Of a DNA stretch of 64,000 bases, positions 31,601 through 43,429 are shown piece after piece. The notes below the pieces were generated by a model. It was not told the origin of the DNA. It searched no databases and saw nothing but the letters and a program-made list of their open reading frames with translations. The stretch covers positions 1,889,001-1,953,000 of the forward strand of contig JAOTOL010001638.1 in NCBI GenBank assembly GCA_034440575.1. The letters run 5' to 3'. Within the stretch, counting starts at the first letter, position 1. Every line of letters begins with the position of its first letter. The position numbers and the translations under genes were made by a program. The stretch is from Imbricaverruca yamaguchii. Taxonomy: Eukaryota; Arthropoda; Thecostraca; Neoverrucidae.

Positions 31601-34010
31601 CGCACTGAAAAGTTATATGGTCCCAAGAATCGCGCCGAGCTTATGAAAAAAATTGTCAGGTTCACAAAAAAAATATATCCCCCTGAAAAAAACACGTCAC
31701 AAGAAATAGCACAAGGCCCCTGGAAATCACATTGGTCTCAAAAAGTCGTTCCCGGGCCCCTAAGATGGCACGGGCTCCAAAACGTGTGACAGGGTTATCT
31801 GAAAATCGCACTGAGGACCGCAAAAGGTTCATGCTGGGGGCTCGAAAGTCCTAGGGTTCAAGAAAAGCACGACGGAGGTGCCAAATGGTCAGGCCGGAGC
31901 CCCCTGAAAGTCTTGCTGGGCCTGGAGGTACCGGAAAGTCTCGCCCGGGTCCCCAAGAGTATCTCGGGACCATCAAAAGAAAAGCGAAGCAATGAAATGA
32001 AAGGCAACGGAAAAACAGTCTGGACGTGAAAAAAAATGTGTAATGTGACGTAAAACGTGCCATAAACATGTAGCCACTGAAACCAAAAACGTGTCGTACC
32101 CACTAAAACTTACTCTATGAATCCAAACAAGTGGCCACGGGGCCGCACATATCGCACATCAACCCAAGAAGTTCACGCTGCTGTCCTTGAAAATCTCACT
32201 GGCGGTCAAAAATCCGCACCGGAGCTCCACGAGTCGCAGTTGGCTTCCCAAAAATAAATTCCTACCCAGAATGCTACTCTGCGGTCACAAAAATTGCGTC
32301 AAGTACCACTTCGCAAAAAAAAACGCCGGGCACCATAAAAGAAACATGTTGGTGTGAGGACAAAAAAAAACACCCGGAACTTGAAGAATCGTACTGGGAC
32401 CAAAATAACACGCAGGGGTTTACAAAAATAACGCCCCGAAAAGAAATGACAAGGAGACTCCGTCGAATCGATCCGAGGACTTGAAAATTCAGGACAAGTC
32501 CTGAAAAAAAAATCATATCATAAGGGTCATCTTACCTTGGAGAACAACTGAAATTTGACGAGAAAACTGGCCATCAGCTAAAAGACGTTCATTGAGCAGC
32601 CGCAGAGCATGCCCATTCTAAAGAGGAAAATTCCCCTCCCCTGAAGGGGTGGGATCCCATAGCGTCTGAGTCGCCAAGAATCGCACTGGTGCCACATAAA
32701 TTCTGGTCGGGGGGATAACGTAATTCGCGTAGGTGGCTCTAAATGAACAGCGGGCACCAAAAAATTAATGCCGGGTCCTCTAAAATGTGTGTCGGGGCTC
32801 AGCTAAGTACAACGCGCTCAGAGAGCTTGCACCGAGCCCCAAAATATCGCGCTCGAGACCCAAAGTTTCCGTCGATAGTCCAAAAGATTCGGTTCCAGGA
32901 ATCAAAATTTCTCCCCTGCAAGCACAGCGTGACCCGGAATATCGCATCGGGAATCCACAAAAATAAAGCCGGAGCTCTACAAAATAAGGAGATTCCAAAA
33001 CATACGTGTCCGAGCTCGGAAAATTCTTCCGGAGCTTCAAACACACCACCAGGTTCGTCAGCCTTCATACAAACATGACACGCATTGCACAAACATTCAG
33101 AAATCTCTTAGGACCCCGTGAAAACGTACAGGAGTTCGAAAAAAATCGCGGCGGGACACAGCAAGTACTTTCAAAAATTCAGCAGTCAAAAATTTAAACG
33201 AGCCCAAATAACTGACTTCGGGTCCCCCAGAAGCACATGCTTGCGCCCGAAAAGTCGCGCCGGGACCCCAAGAAATTATACCGAAGACCACAAACTCGTG
33301 CTGGGGTTCCACAAATGTGCGATCAGGAGCTCCAAATCAACACAGCAGGATCATAAGAACACAATGGGAGCTGAAAATGCACCGGGCCCTCCAAAGCGTA
33401 CCGAGTCTAGCAAAAAAATAAGACGGCAAGGGCTTAAAAGATGCGTTGCAGCTCTAAATAAACACCGGGAGCTGTAAAAAAAAACGACGAAAGCCCCCAC
33501 GCACTGGGGCCATAAGACCGCATGAGGCCCTCAGAGCTACCTGGTCTTAAGCAACAAAAAGACCGGGCACTAAATACAGACATTGTGGTCTTCAAAAGCC
33601 AGCCGATAACTTCACGTATCGTCTGTGCACAAAAAGCAACAAAGTTCGTTTAAGAAAAGGTGATCGCAAACATCTGCCAGGTCCCTAACGAAAATTGACT
33701 GGAGCCCTAGAACACACCCGTGTACAAAGAAAAACTGGTCCAAAAGAAAAACAACGAACCAGGGCCCCGGTTCATTACCCAACCTGGGAGCATCTTAGAT
33801 CAAAGCGGTGAGATACATCAAAGCTCAGCGGGTCTCCGAATTTTTGAACCGCCAGAAGATGTTGGGAGAAGATAACTAATCATGGATATAAGTTAGTCGT
33901 ATTTTCCCACCGGACCCCATACGAAACATTCTACAAGTCAGATATGGAGCAAGACTATACATGGCAGCAATTGGGAAAACGTAGGAGGCCTAGCAAAAAC
34001 CTGAGAGTCG
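31600..34010 (+). repeat. Highly degenerate tandem tract with ~20-bp period
   Basis: About 2.4 kb can be parsed into roughly 100 segments of mostly 17-24 bp. Each starts with an A-run (AAA-AAAAAAA), passes through a TCGC/GCAC-type core and ends in a G- then C/T-rich block. Well-kept examples are AAAAGTCGCGCCGGGACCCC (33249) and AAAGTCTCGCCCGGGTCCCC (near 31935). Neighbouring units share the pattern far more than exact bases, so simple self-alignment at high stringency may miss it. No gene is supported inside. Confidence 0.65.
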
Positions 34011-34208
34011 CACGAAATGTGGCGAATGCGCAAGATAGGTGTGTATGTTTCCAAATGTTACCGTTTTGGCGACCGGGCGTTGTTAACTGGAATGCCTGAA
34101 ATTTGAAATTTTGCATTGTTGATTCATATGTACAAGTGTAATTCCAGAAGTTTGAGGTGACTTACTGAGAATACCAAAAGCTTCGAACAGGATGGGGGAA
34201 GTTATGGT

Positions 34209-34277
34209 TCAAATCCGGTGGATTTGAATAGACACCGGATTTCGACTATTTGGAATAATAGTCGAAATCCGGTGTCT
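34209..34277. repeat. Two consecutive perfect hairpins
   Basis: A small stem (TCAAATCC, loop GGT, GGATTTGA at 34209-34227) is followed by a perfect 21-bp stem (34230-34250 and 34257-34277) with the loop TGGAAT. The motif ATCCGGTG occurs in both. Downstream is a GTACGCCAC motif. Possibly the end of a DNA element. Confidence 0.75.
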
Positions 34278-34758
34278 TCTAAAAAATGGGGGTGAAGTGG
34301 GCTCCGAGAAATCCGTCTGCCCCTTACTCCTAGTGCAAATCCTGGGTACGCCACTGTTGTCAGCCAGGTGATTCGTCGCGCTTTTTCAATTTCAATTGCC
34401 AGCGCACACAATAACAGGTCATTCGTTCTAATAAATACCTAACTCACGTCGGTAATGACCTTAAGTATATGCGGTCTTTTTGTGTATGTGCTATACACTT
34501 TTCGCCGTTTATTGTGATTGGTTTGCCCGGTGTTATTCTGGTTGCATGTGTACCCTCCTGAATAGTTATTGTCTGATATTACTTTCGCTGTCCAGTACGT
34601 CTGCGTTGTGTCCATAAAGATCCTTAACTTCTGATTTTTCCGCTGACGACTGGTGTCTAAGAATCACACCAGATAGTTCACGTCGTCATCACCGACAGCT
34701 CTGGACAGGATGCCATTGTATTGTCCGTACACAAACAGACTTACACGTACACCATCGA

Positions 34759-34882
34759 TGGGCGCAAATGACCAATCTTATGGGTGCTGAATGACCAACG
34801 CAGTCGATGCGCCCGTAAGCCCAAATAACCAACCAATCAAATGACCAATCTTGGTCGGAGCGCCCTAAAGCCTAAATAACTA
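34759..34882 (+). mobile_element. Older mini-SINE copy interrupted by a younger one
   Basis: With the younger insert (34780-34837) and one target copy removed, the flanks read ATGGGCGCAAATGACCAATC-TT then GGTCGGAGCGCCCTAAAG and CCTAAATAACTA. This is the family pattern, close to the copy at 37684. It is a nested insertion. Confidence 0.65.
34780..34837 (+). mobile_element. Mini-SINE insertion, 58 bp, with 15-bp target duplication
   Basis: Flanked by perfect CAAATGACCAATCTT at 34765-34779 and 34838-34852. The body starts ATGGGTGCTGAATGACC and ends AAGCCCAAATAACCAACC plus AAT. It sits inside an older copy of the same family. Confidence 0.88.
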
Positions 34883-36023
34883 CACCGAAGCATGCAGACG
34901 ATCCAGTTTGGCAGGAGATGGCGACGAGAGCTGTAAACAGTAGTTTCCTTTTTCACCACAAGATGGGTGCACCAGTGAGGTGTACAATCGACCATGACCG
35001 GCGTTACTCATTTCGTGGGAAGGCGTGAGCGAGAATGAGCTATGATAAGGCACGATTGGAAGGTGTGTGACGCTAATTCTCGGTTATGACTGACAGCCAC
35101 CTGGCTGGACGTGTGGCTATGCAGCACGGCACCAGCAGACTGGGCACTGAAAGACCAATGATTCCGGCCTGGACTGGCATTCTTCCAGGATGACCTCACT
35201 CAGCGCACTTTCGGCGCACTTACTTTCTGCGCAGGAACCTGGCCAATGGCTCACAATGGGATCAAGTGCACCAATAACAACTGCTGGTGGCCGACGACGC
35301 ACGGCCGTCCCGCTGCGCAGCAGTAGAGAGGCTGCGGCCCCCGAGGTGTCGTTGCCCGAACCTGAGCGGCGGCTGTGCCGACTGCGGCGTGTTTTCCACG
35401 TCGACTCGGCGGGAGGCCCGGTTGCGTCAGCGGACTCCGTGGGCGAGCGGCGGTGTGAAGACGCCACAGACCGGCACCGTCCGACGAGCTCCGGCCGGCT
35501 GTTGCGCAACACGTGCCCGAGACGGCGGCTGGTCTGTGGCGCTGCAACGCCTCGGGCGAGCATGTTTCAGTGCCCTGATGTATTCGATGCAGTGCTGTCA
35601 CCAAGAACCCGACGTGCCCACCACGGAGACCCCTGTTGGCAGGCGGCTGCCGCGGACCTGGGTGTGTCTCGCCCGCCCGGCCTGACCGGCGGTGAGCCAC
35701 TATTTCGAGCGGTGCACAAATAGCCAGACGGCTCGCCACACGCACCCTTCCGGCTTCCGCCTTCCATCGGTGACAGGACGATGTGTGGCAGAGGCGACAC
35801 CAGTGAAGAGTATGTGCGAGACACTGGGCAGAGGTGACGCCAGCATCGGACGTACACGAGGCACTGGGCTGAAAAAGACTGGACGTAGTGCCTATGAAGC
35901 CATGATATGTTCAATATGCAATACGTACACAATGTTTTGGTTGTATTGAAGCTTTGCTAATCAGAGCACTACGGCTCGCCACCACTATACTGAAGACTAG
36001 ACCATTTAACCACAGGTGAATTT
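34883..36023. other. Gene-free stretch, partly GC-rich
   Basis: Between about 35190 and 35745 both strands have long overlapping frames, as expected from GC-rich sequence without stops. No domain is recognised on either strand. No gene is claimed. Confidence 0.4.
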
Positions 36024-36076
36024 TATGGGCGCTGCATGACCGACGCAGTCGATGCGCCCTTAATCTCAAATAACTA
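36024..36076 (+). mobile_element. Mini-SINE insertion, 53 bp, with 12-bp target duplication
   Basis: Flanked by perfect ACAGGTGAATTT at 36012-36023 and 36077-36088. The body starts TATGGGCGCTGCATGACC and ends CTCAAATAACTA. GGGCGC and GCGCCC near the two ends of its first 35 nt can form a short stem. Confidence 0.87.
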
Positions 36077-36088
36077 ACAGGTGAATTT

Positions 36089-37084
36089 GTCACTTCAGTT
36101 CTCTCTTTTTGCGCAAGCTTAATGCTTCTCGTTATTTTGTCCATCTCCTGCTTCCGTCATAATCATCCAACGATTTTATCTGAACGCTAACTCGCAGCAC
36201 ATATCATGCTGGTAAAGGCCCGAGACACACGGAGGTGCCGTGACGCTATCACGCGGGTGTGTTGTGGTGTGGAGCGAGACAAAGGGGTCGAGGGGAGTCC
36301 GGACTGTGGACTTCGAACGGACAGAGCGGTGCGATAACAGGCGGGAGAGAGTACAGAGCGCTCACAACAGCCAGTCGGGCAGGCGTCGCGGGTGAAGGTG
36401 GCGACGATCCCACCCACCCACCCTCTGCTTCCTCGTTCTCATCTCTTGCACATGACACGTGATTCTTCCCGTTTGTGCCTACCGCCGTGCCCCCGGCGTC
36501 GGTTGTTTCTGGCCGCCCCAAGCCTGCAAACAAGCCGACTGGAGGGTTGAGGCAACTATCACCCGACACTAGTGAATCGGAGGAGAGAGAACGAGTGGTG
36601 TATCAGAACTTCTAAGGATTTAGAGCATCAAATAGTTCAAAACTTCTAAAATCCACTCAAGTTCAATTCAATTCAAGCTCAAAATCACTAACCGGTGGGA
36701 ACTTCCTTCTATTGGGGATGAGAAAAAAAAACAGCGCAATGATGGACTAGGCGTAATCCCGACGCACATGCTGAGACATGTTGCAACTTACAAGCTGAAA
36801 AAACCGCAGCCGATGTGCCCCCAATCGGCCGAAGATCAACAAATATGGCGACCGCAGTTTATCCCGAGCAGTCTGTCGTCCTTGCGTCAAGGCCGGTGGT
36901 GCGCCGCGCGGAAAAAGTTGAGAAAACCCAACTTTGTCCGCTCGGGAATCGCCAGCGTTTTGTAGGACCCGGCAGACAGCTGACGCAAGGCCGGCGCAAT
37001 GGCATAATCGGCAGACTCATTGGGCCACATGCTAACTGTCCGCTAACTTTGCGTCGATTCCGACAGTGCGTCGGGATTACGCTA
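36089..37084. other. Gene-free stretch
   Basis: No gene, repeat or known element is recognised with confidence. From about 36615 the sequence becomes rich in TTCAA motifs that lead into the next tract. Confidence 0.4.
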
Positions 37085-37335
37085 GGTGTGAACAGTCCTT
37101 GAAAGGTTCAAAACCTAAAATTGTTAAATCTTCGAACTTCCGAATCAACTAACTGATCGTTGAACCGAACGGTTCAAAATTACGACTGTATCAAAGCGCC
37201 TCGAGTTCAAAACACTCAAGTGTCTAACGTTCAAAACCCATGATGTCCAAAGACAATAGCGTTCACAATCTCCAGGCGTTCAAAACATCTAAATCTTGAA
37301 AGTCCTGAACGTTCAAATCGTCTAAACCAAGAACT
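37085..37335. repeat. Degenerate repeat tract with GTTCAAAAC core
   Basis: The motif GTTCAAAAC or close variants (GTTCAAAAT, GTTCACAAT, GTTCAAATC) recurs about every 20-30 bp, with variable sequence between, resembling in style the tract at 31600-34010. Confidence 0.5.
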
Positions 37336-37532
37336 ATGGTAAAATTGGTGAAAAACCTCACGTGAAGTGTTCGGTGCCGTCGTCAGGCAAGTGAACACTA
37401 ATCCGGTTGAATTTCGTCTTGGGGAGCTGAAGGGTTTGAAGTTACTATGCGAAAACTTGGTACGAAAATTTTTCCTTGGCTTTTAATTCCATTGTAGGTG
37501 AGCACGCCATGATATCTTGCACTCGTTGGTAT

Positions 37533-37564
37533 CCAGGTAGGTGCCTTGGTAAGCACCTACCTGG
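37533..37564. repeat. Perfect 12-bp stem hairpin (CCAGGTAGGTGC)
   Basis: Arms CCAGGTAGGTGC and GCACCTACCTGG with the 8-nt loop CTTGGTAA. Related GGTAGG...CACCTACC motifs with CTTGGTA occur near 6441-6468 and 27050-27080. Confidence 0.75.
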
Positions 37565-37683
37565 CATAATTGTCACAACTAGCTTGGCAGTCAGGTTGGG
37601 CGTCCTGACACCTGAATATCCTGCATAAGGATCAGTGTGAGAGGAAACAGTATACCTAAGCACGGTATTCAGGTGCCAGGATG

Positions 37684-37746
37684 GCGCAAGAATGATCAAT
37701 TCTAGTCGAAGCACCCTAAAGCCCAAATAACTAACTGATTAACAGA
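37684..37746 (+). mobile_element. Mini-SINE insertion, ~63 bp, with 10-bp target duplication
   Basis: Flanked by TGCCAGGATG at 37674-37683 and 37747-37756. The body has GTCGAAGCACCCTAAAGC followed by CCAAATAACTAACTGATT. It matches the subfamily of the older copy at 34759-34882. Confidence 0.72.
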
Positions 37747-37756
37747 TGCCAGGATG

Positions 37757-39379
37757 CTCAGCCTAACTGTCAGGTTGTTTGTAACGCCAGTGGTATCTAG
37801 GTATAATTAAGAACAGTATGCCTATGCGGGATATTCAGATGCCAGGGCGCCCAGCTCAGTCACTTGTGCATAGGACCCTACCTGAAAAATATTATTGTTT
37901 GACCTCTCTTAGCCTTAAACGACAAAAGTAGGTCATTTTAGTTTGTTGGCAAACTGTTGCACTTCTATGAACATTGTATTGGTATGATGACTAAACAATT
38001 TAGACAGTTTGAAAACCAGCTTGAGCACTTCCATGAATACTTTATGGATTCCTAGCTGCAGAAACCACATTAAAATTGACCACCTCTGGATGTCCCAACC
38101 ACATACGGAAATGTATCAAATATCACTCCAGTGAGATTGAGAGTTTGCACCTTTCGCAGCAATCTCACACTTCTTCAAGGCAAAAAGATATTGGTTTGTA
38201 GTTTCGACCGCTTCAGATATTTCGATCGTTAGATGTCCTGAACACGTTTGAGATTAAACGGTAGGAATTCTTGTGCTTTGTGTGGATTCGATATTTTGAT
38301 ACCTTCGAGGTTTCGAACGCCTACAACTTTTCATCGCTCGTGTTTCTGGGTCTGCAGATACTTTAGATACTGATTCGCGTGAGTCTTAGAATGTATCCAA
38401 CGAGGTTATGTGTGATTCATTCCAGCCATGGCATATTTTTGGTAGCTATAGTCCATCCACGAATATCGCAGGAGGCTATGTTGCCGAGATGTTCCATTCT
38501 GTTCTCCCCTCGAGCGGAAGGAGGCTGTAAAGACGCGAAATGGAATCCATGCGTCTCCGCAACTAGGTCTCGGTAGATGCGTACCACCAGAAGGCTCCGA
38601 TAACCATTACTTTGGTGATTGTGCAAGCAATATACTAAGATGAAAAACAGCAATCGTGTGGAGATTTTTCAGCTAGGTGAAGTCCATACCTGAAAGCACC
38701 TGAGCATCAAGCTCGCTTCACTCTTGCTAATTCGGAGCGTCAATCATTCGTAAAACGAACAGATATCGAACGTCAAACAGAAGACAGACGTAAATCAAGC
38801 AGAAATACACCGCGAATAACTCACGCTGTTAGCCCGAACGAAAACGTTAATTTTACGCTTCCTGTGAATCGATTATGACGCCAATGAGGCCATTCTGACG
38901 CTACTGCCGCCAATTCAAGTTGTGTGGAAATCCTGAATACTTGTACCGATGCAAGCTGAGATATATCGCGCGTTATATTCTGGCATATTTGCTTTTAAGT
39001 TATTGACCACTGATTTACATGTCATAGAACCATAAAAGATGAAGATTTCGTCATGCTTCTGCTCATGGGCTGAGCCTCATGCCCTGACCCACCATGTTTT
39101 AACTATATATTTTAAAAATATATGAAATATTTTAAAATATTAAATGTATTTCAGCGTTTTAGCCAATGTTATAGTGAGCTCAGCAAGCAATGCGCAAGTC
39201 TTTATTTGTACTGGTGAAGAAGTTTATGAAATACGTGCAAGCCAGCTAATGTACAATGCATGGCAGGGGTTTGAGTCAAATCATTAGTCTCTCAGTGGAA
39301 AATCATACATTATCTGCGATCAATTTATATCGCATCATTTTAAAACAAATAATGTTGAATGCTGTGATAGACTTCACTA
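37757..39379. other. Gene-free stretch
   Basis: No gene is recognised. 38200-38900 has recurrent TTCGA, CGAAC and AAACG motifs without clear periodicity. 39105-39145 is AT-rich with TTTAAAATAT palindromes. Confidence 0.4.
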
Positions 39380-39384
39380 CAAGC

Positions 39385-39760
39385 TTACTCCAAAGACGAA
39401 GGACACAAATTAGCATATTTCAATAGGCATATCATGCGCACATCAGAAAAGAGAGCATCTGTAGTTAACATTGGGCATGCACAACCAATGCTTTTGGCTC
39501 TGAAAATTCCTATGAATTGGCATTTGCAGCAATGAAAATTATGAATATGTTTTTCACCATCATGCATAACTTGACAGTGCCGTGCTTGGAGTATCAGGAA
39601 GTGTCAAGGGTTTTTCGTTGCTTCCCATAGGCACCCATAACTCACTAGGCCAATGCTTTCCTGCATGGCTATGTTCTTCGGAGATACTTGCAACATTTTG
39701 TCAGGGCTGCATGCACTGACCTAAATACATTTTCAGTGCCAATAAAACATATTTGAATGT
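39385..39760. repeat. ~370-bp direct repeat, copy 1
   Basis: Shares with 40255-40675 long nearly identical runs, including CATATCATGCGCACATCAGA, GAAAGAGAGCATCTGTAGTT, TTATGAATATGTTTTTCACC and TTTTCAGTGCCAATAAAACA, in order. The minus strand is open over 60 codons (GEKHIHNFHCCKCQFIGIFR). Confidence 0.8.
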
Positions 39761-40254
39761 GCCATTATTTTCGAAGTGAACAAATAATGTTGAATGCTGT
39801 GACAGACTTGACTGCAAGCCTGCTCAGCTGAACCGGACAGCAAAAACCGCAGAATATCACATGTTGCACTTTTGTATTTTGTCATGCGAACTCTCAACTA
39901 AAACAGTTGGGTATAGATATGAAGTGGTCAAAAAGTGGCAACAGAAAGGTAACTTGAATTAGTGCAATATAACCCATGTATGTAGACAGCATACCAGGGA
40001 TGCATACTTTATGGGTGACCAATTACGAGTTGTGACTTAACAAAAAAAGGCTTTGGATGTTGTTGCAGAATATGCCAGACATCAAGACATAGCACGGAGG
40101 TGCAACAGCGAGCCACGAGGGCTCTTCCTGGCTGCATTTTGTGGACACCATCAGCTAGTTGCCCATGCTGAACCATGACTCCCAACATGCTGAACCATGA
40201 GTTTGTAGATGAAACATATGGGTTAACTTTTCAGTGTAGCTTGGGACATGAACT

Positions 40255-40675
40255 TAGGTGTACCTTGACAGCCTGAGGACCAGAATTAGCATGTACATAT
40301 TTCAATATGCATATCATGCGCACATCAGAAAAGAGAGCATCTGTAGTTGGCACTGGGCATGTACGATCAATGTTTTTTTCTCTGAAAATTCCAATGAATT
40401 GGGATTTACAGCAGTGGAAATTATGAATATGTTTTTCACCATCATACATAACTTCACAGTGCCAAGTTGTGTTTGGAGTATCAGGAATTGTCAGTTTTTT
40501 TTTCATTGGTTACAGTAGGCACTTAAAACTCACTGGGCCAATGACATCCCATATGGCTATGTTCTTCAGAGATACTTGCAGCATTTTGTCAGGATTGCAT
40601 GCACGGACTTAAAATAGTATTTCTCACCTTTGCATCTTGGGTAAAACGTTTTCAGTGCCAATAAAACACAAACCC
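40255..40675. repeat. ~370-bp direct repeat, copy 2
   Basis: Second copy of the 39385 repeat. The minus strand is open over 91 codons and encodes a similar peptide (GEKHIHNFHCCKSQFIGIFR). No known family is recognised. The two copies differ by substitutions and small indels. Confidence 0.8.
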
Positions 40676-41391
40676 AACATTACATTACATACAATTATAC
40701 CTGTGCCTATTTTCCAGGGTTACCTCTCTACCACCTGGCCAAAAGGTGTGCTAGGAAATGCAATATTCTAGCCACATACAACTCAATGCTTCCAACCTGG
40801 TTATAGACAGCCAACAAAACTTCGAATATCTCGCGACCACTCAATCACATCAACATGAAATTAAATGCCGAATCGGCGTTGAAAAGCTAAACTAAATCTA
40901 TCTTTTGCACGCCAGATAGACGTTCTTTACGCGGCAGTGACATACCCAGATGCACACCGTGCGACGCTCAGATCGCGTTAAACTTTCGTAAAACGCAGTT
41001 TGGGCGGGCGTATGAAATACTTTCGATTGCCATTTGTTTGACGAAACGGCCCAAAAACGATGAATAAACGCTCGGAAAGCGTCAAAGGGCCATAGAGTGA
41101 ACCGAGCTTAAGGCGTGAAGATCATCGCAGTTAGCTATTAAGCAGAGTAATTTTTTCAATATGTAATGTGGCAGGGCAAGCGCTCTTTTTACGATATGTC
41201 TCAGGTAGCTAGTTGAAAGTATTTGAGGTATGCAGCTCCCTTTCGGCAGTGGTACTGACTCAGCAACCAAAGAGCCCTGGGGGACAAAATACCTCACCAA
41301 CACACGTGAATTTGCTAGAAGAAAAATATGAACCTCGCGTTCTTTTGCGACGCATTCCATTGCTAGGTCACATTTCCTCGCAGACATCTTA
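40676..41391. other. Gene-free stretch
   Basis: No gene or repeat is recognised with confidence. Confidence 0.4.
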
Positions 41392-41527
41392 CGCTGATTG
41401 GTCGCGGGTAGACGTGGCGATCCCGCTGATTGGTCGCGGGTGGACGAGGCGACCTCGCTGATTGGTCGCGGGTGGACATGGCAATCCCGCTGATTGGCCG
41501 CGGGTGGACGTGGCGATCCCGCCGATT
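41392..41527. repeat. ~32-bp minisatellite, 4 units
   Basis: Units with CGCTGATTGGTCGCGGGTGG and a short variable end. Each contains ATTGG, an inverted CCAAT box. Confidence 0.88.
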
Positions 41528-41717
41528 GTGGGATGCATCACATGCTAAGCTCTCCGTGGCGTGCCCCGTGTTGCTCCGGCCACGGCCGGGCCGCGACCTA
41601 GTTCGCTGGGCCGGCTCGTGTGGGATCACGTACGTGATACGTGACCCGTGGCGTGGATGATACGTGATGACGTACGTGACACCTGCTAGCGAGTGCCGCT
41701 GGGCTGAGCTGGGTGGT

Positions 41718-42532
41718 ACGGGTACGGGTATGTGCTGTCGTGGCTGAGTGGTGTGGGCATGTGCTGTCGTTCCTGGGTGGTGTGGGTATGTGCTGTCGTT
41801 CCTGGGTGGTGAGGCTATGTGCTGTCGTGGCTGGGTAGTGTAGGTATGTGCTGTCGTGGCTGGGTAGTGTGGGTATGTTCTGTCGTGACTGGGTGGTGTG
41901 GATATGTGCTGTCGTGGCTTGGTGGTGTGGGTATGTGCTGTCGTGGCTAGGTAGTGCGGCTATGTGCTGTCGTGGCTGGGTGGTGTGGGTATGTGCTGTC
42001 GTGGCTAGGTAGTGCGGCTATGTGCTGTCGTAGCTGGGTGGTTTGGGTATGTGCTGTCGTGGTTGGGTGATGTGGGTATGTGCTCTCGTGGCTGGGTGGT
42101 GCGGCTATGTGCTGTCGTGGCTGGGTGGTGCGGCTATGTGCTGTCGTGGCTAGGAAGTGCGGCCATCTGTTGTCGTGGCTAGGTGGTGTGGGTATGTGCT
42201 GTCGTGGCTGGATAGTGTGGGTATGTGCTGTGGCTGGGCAGTGTGGGTATGTGCTGTCGTGGCTGGGTGGTGTGGGTATGTGCTGTCGTGGCTGGGTGGT
42301 GTGGGTATGTGCTGTCGTGGCTGGGTGGTGTGGGTATGTGCTGTCGTGGCTGGGTGGTGTGGGTATGTGCTGTCGTGGCTAGGTAGTGCGGCTATGTGCT
42401 GTCGTAGCTGGGTGGTTTGGGTATGTGCTGTCGTGGTTGGGTGATGTGGGTATGTGCTCTCGTGGCTGGGTGGTGTGGGTATGTGCTGTCGTGGCTGGAT
42501 AGTGTGGGTATGTGCTGTCGCAGCTGGATGAT
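41718..42532. repeat. 29-bp minisatellite, ~28 units
   Basis: The unit has the core TGTGCTGTCGTGGCTGGGTG. Higher-order structure is visible: the block from about 41920 to 42100 recurs near 42360-42480. Long frames on both strands are artefacts of this repeat. Confidence 0.93.
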
Positions 42533-42684
42533 GACTTGTGTATCGCTTGTGCCGGACATATGGTTGTTTACCGCCATGACCCTTGCCAGTAATGCATTCG
42601 TGCACGTCCAGTCTGTAACTGGGCGGTAAATTCGGGGTGCGGCTGACTGATCGTCAGCATGCCCTGACAGGGTGCAAATATCGT

Positions 42685-43165
42685 TTTTTTTCGTTAGGTG
42701 TGAGATGTCAAAACGAGCATAGCAGGATGTCGAAAGTTGACATGTAATTAGCGTACTTAAAAACGCTTTTGATGTCTTAGACTAAAATTTGAGTTGATGG
42801 TGTAGATTATTATGACTGGACCTTTATCATCTGTTTTGCGATTAATAATTTAAGAAAAGCTACATTCAGGATAGGGAGAACAACAACTAAAATAAACTGG
42901 TAGTGTATGCCATATCACATTATAGATCATCCCTTTACCTGAAATTTCATTGCAAAATGTTCATGTAACACTATTCCTTATTGAGAACATGCATATGATA
43001 TTTATCAACGAGATACTTATCTTGTTTTTCTAACAGTACTGTTAGAAAGGAGACATAAATACTTCATAGCAATGAGAGGGATGCTGATTCTTCTCGGAGA
43101 AGGATGTCGATTGAGTGTTCAGAAAGTGGTATGTTCCACCCTATTTCACGAATAATGTATCACTG
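42685..43165. repeat. Dispersed repeat, copy 2 of 2
   Basis: Homologous to 28035-28363 in the same orientation, with ~150 bp of additional sequence around 42865-43035. The flanks differ. Confidence 0.75.
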
Positions 43166-43429
43166 TGCCCTGACGATTGATGGCCCGATCTATCGAACAC
43201 CTCACGCAGCAGTCGGCTGTTGCATAAACACAGCTGCCCAACTGCTACGGGGCAGCTGGTCGGCAACTGGTGAAAACGTGGGCGTCCCCTCGGCCCCCGA
43301 ACCCGACCAAAGCGGGAGCACAGTGGCGACGTCGACCTTCAAGTCGCCCGTTCTGCAAAACATTCCTGATGTTCACGAGGAAAGCAAATGTCCGCTTGTC
43401 ACGCCTGACTGCAGGCCTGGGCCTGGCAG

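Noticed and set aside
35190..35745. Candidate gene with 177-codon plus and 164-codon minus frames
   Set aside because: Both strands are open in GC-rich DNA and neither shows a domain, splice signals or sensible composition.
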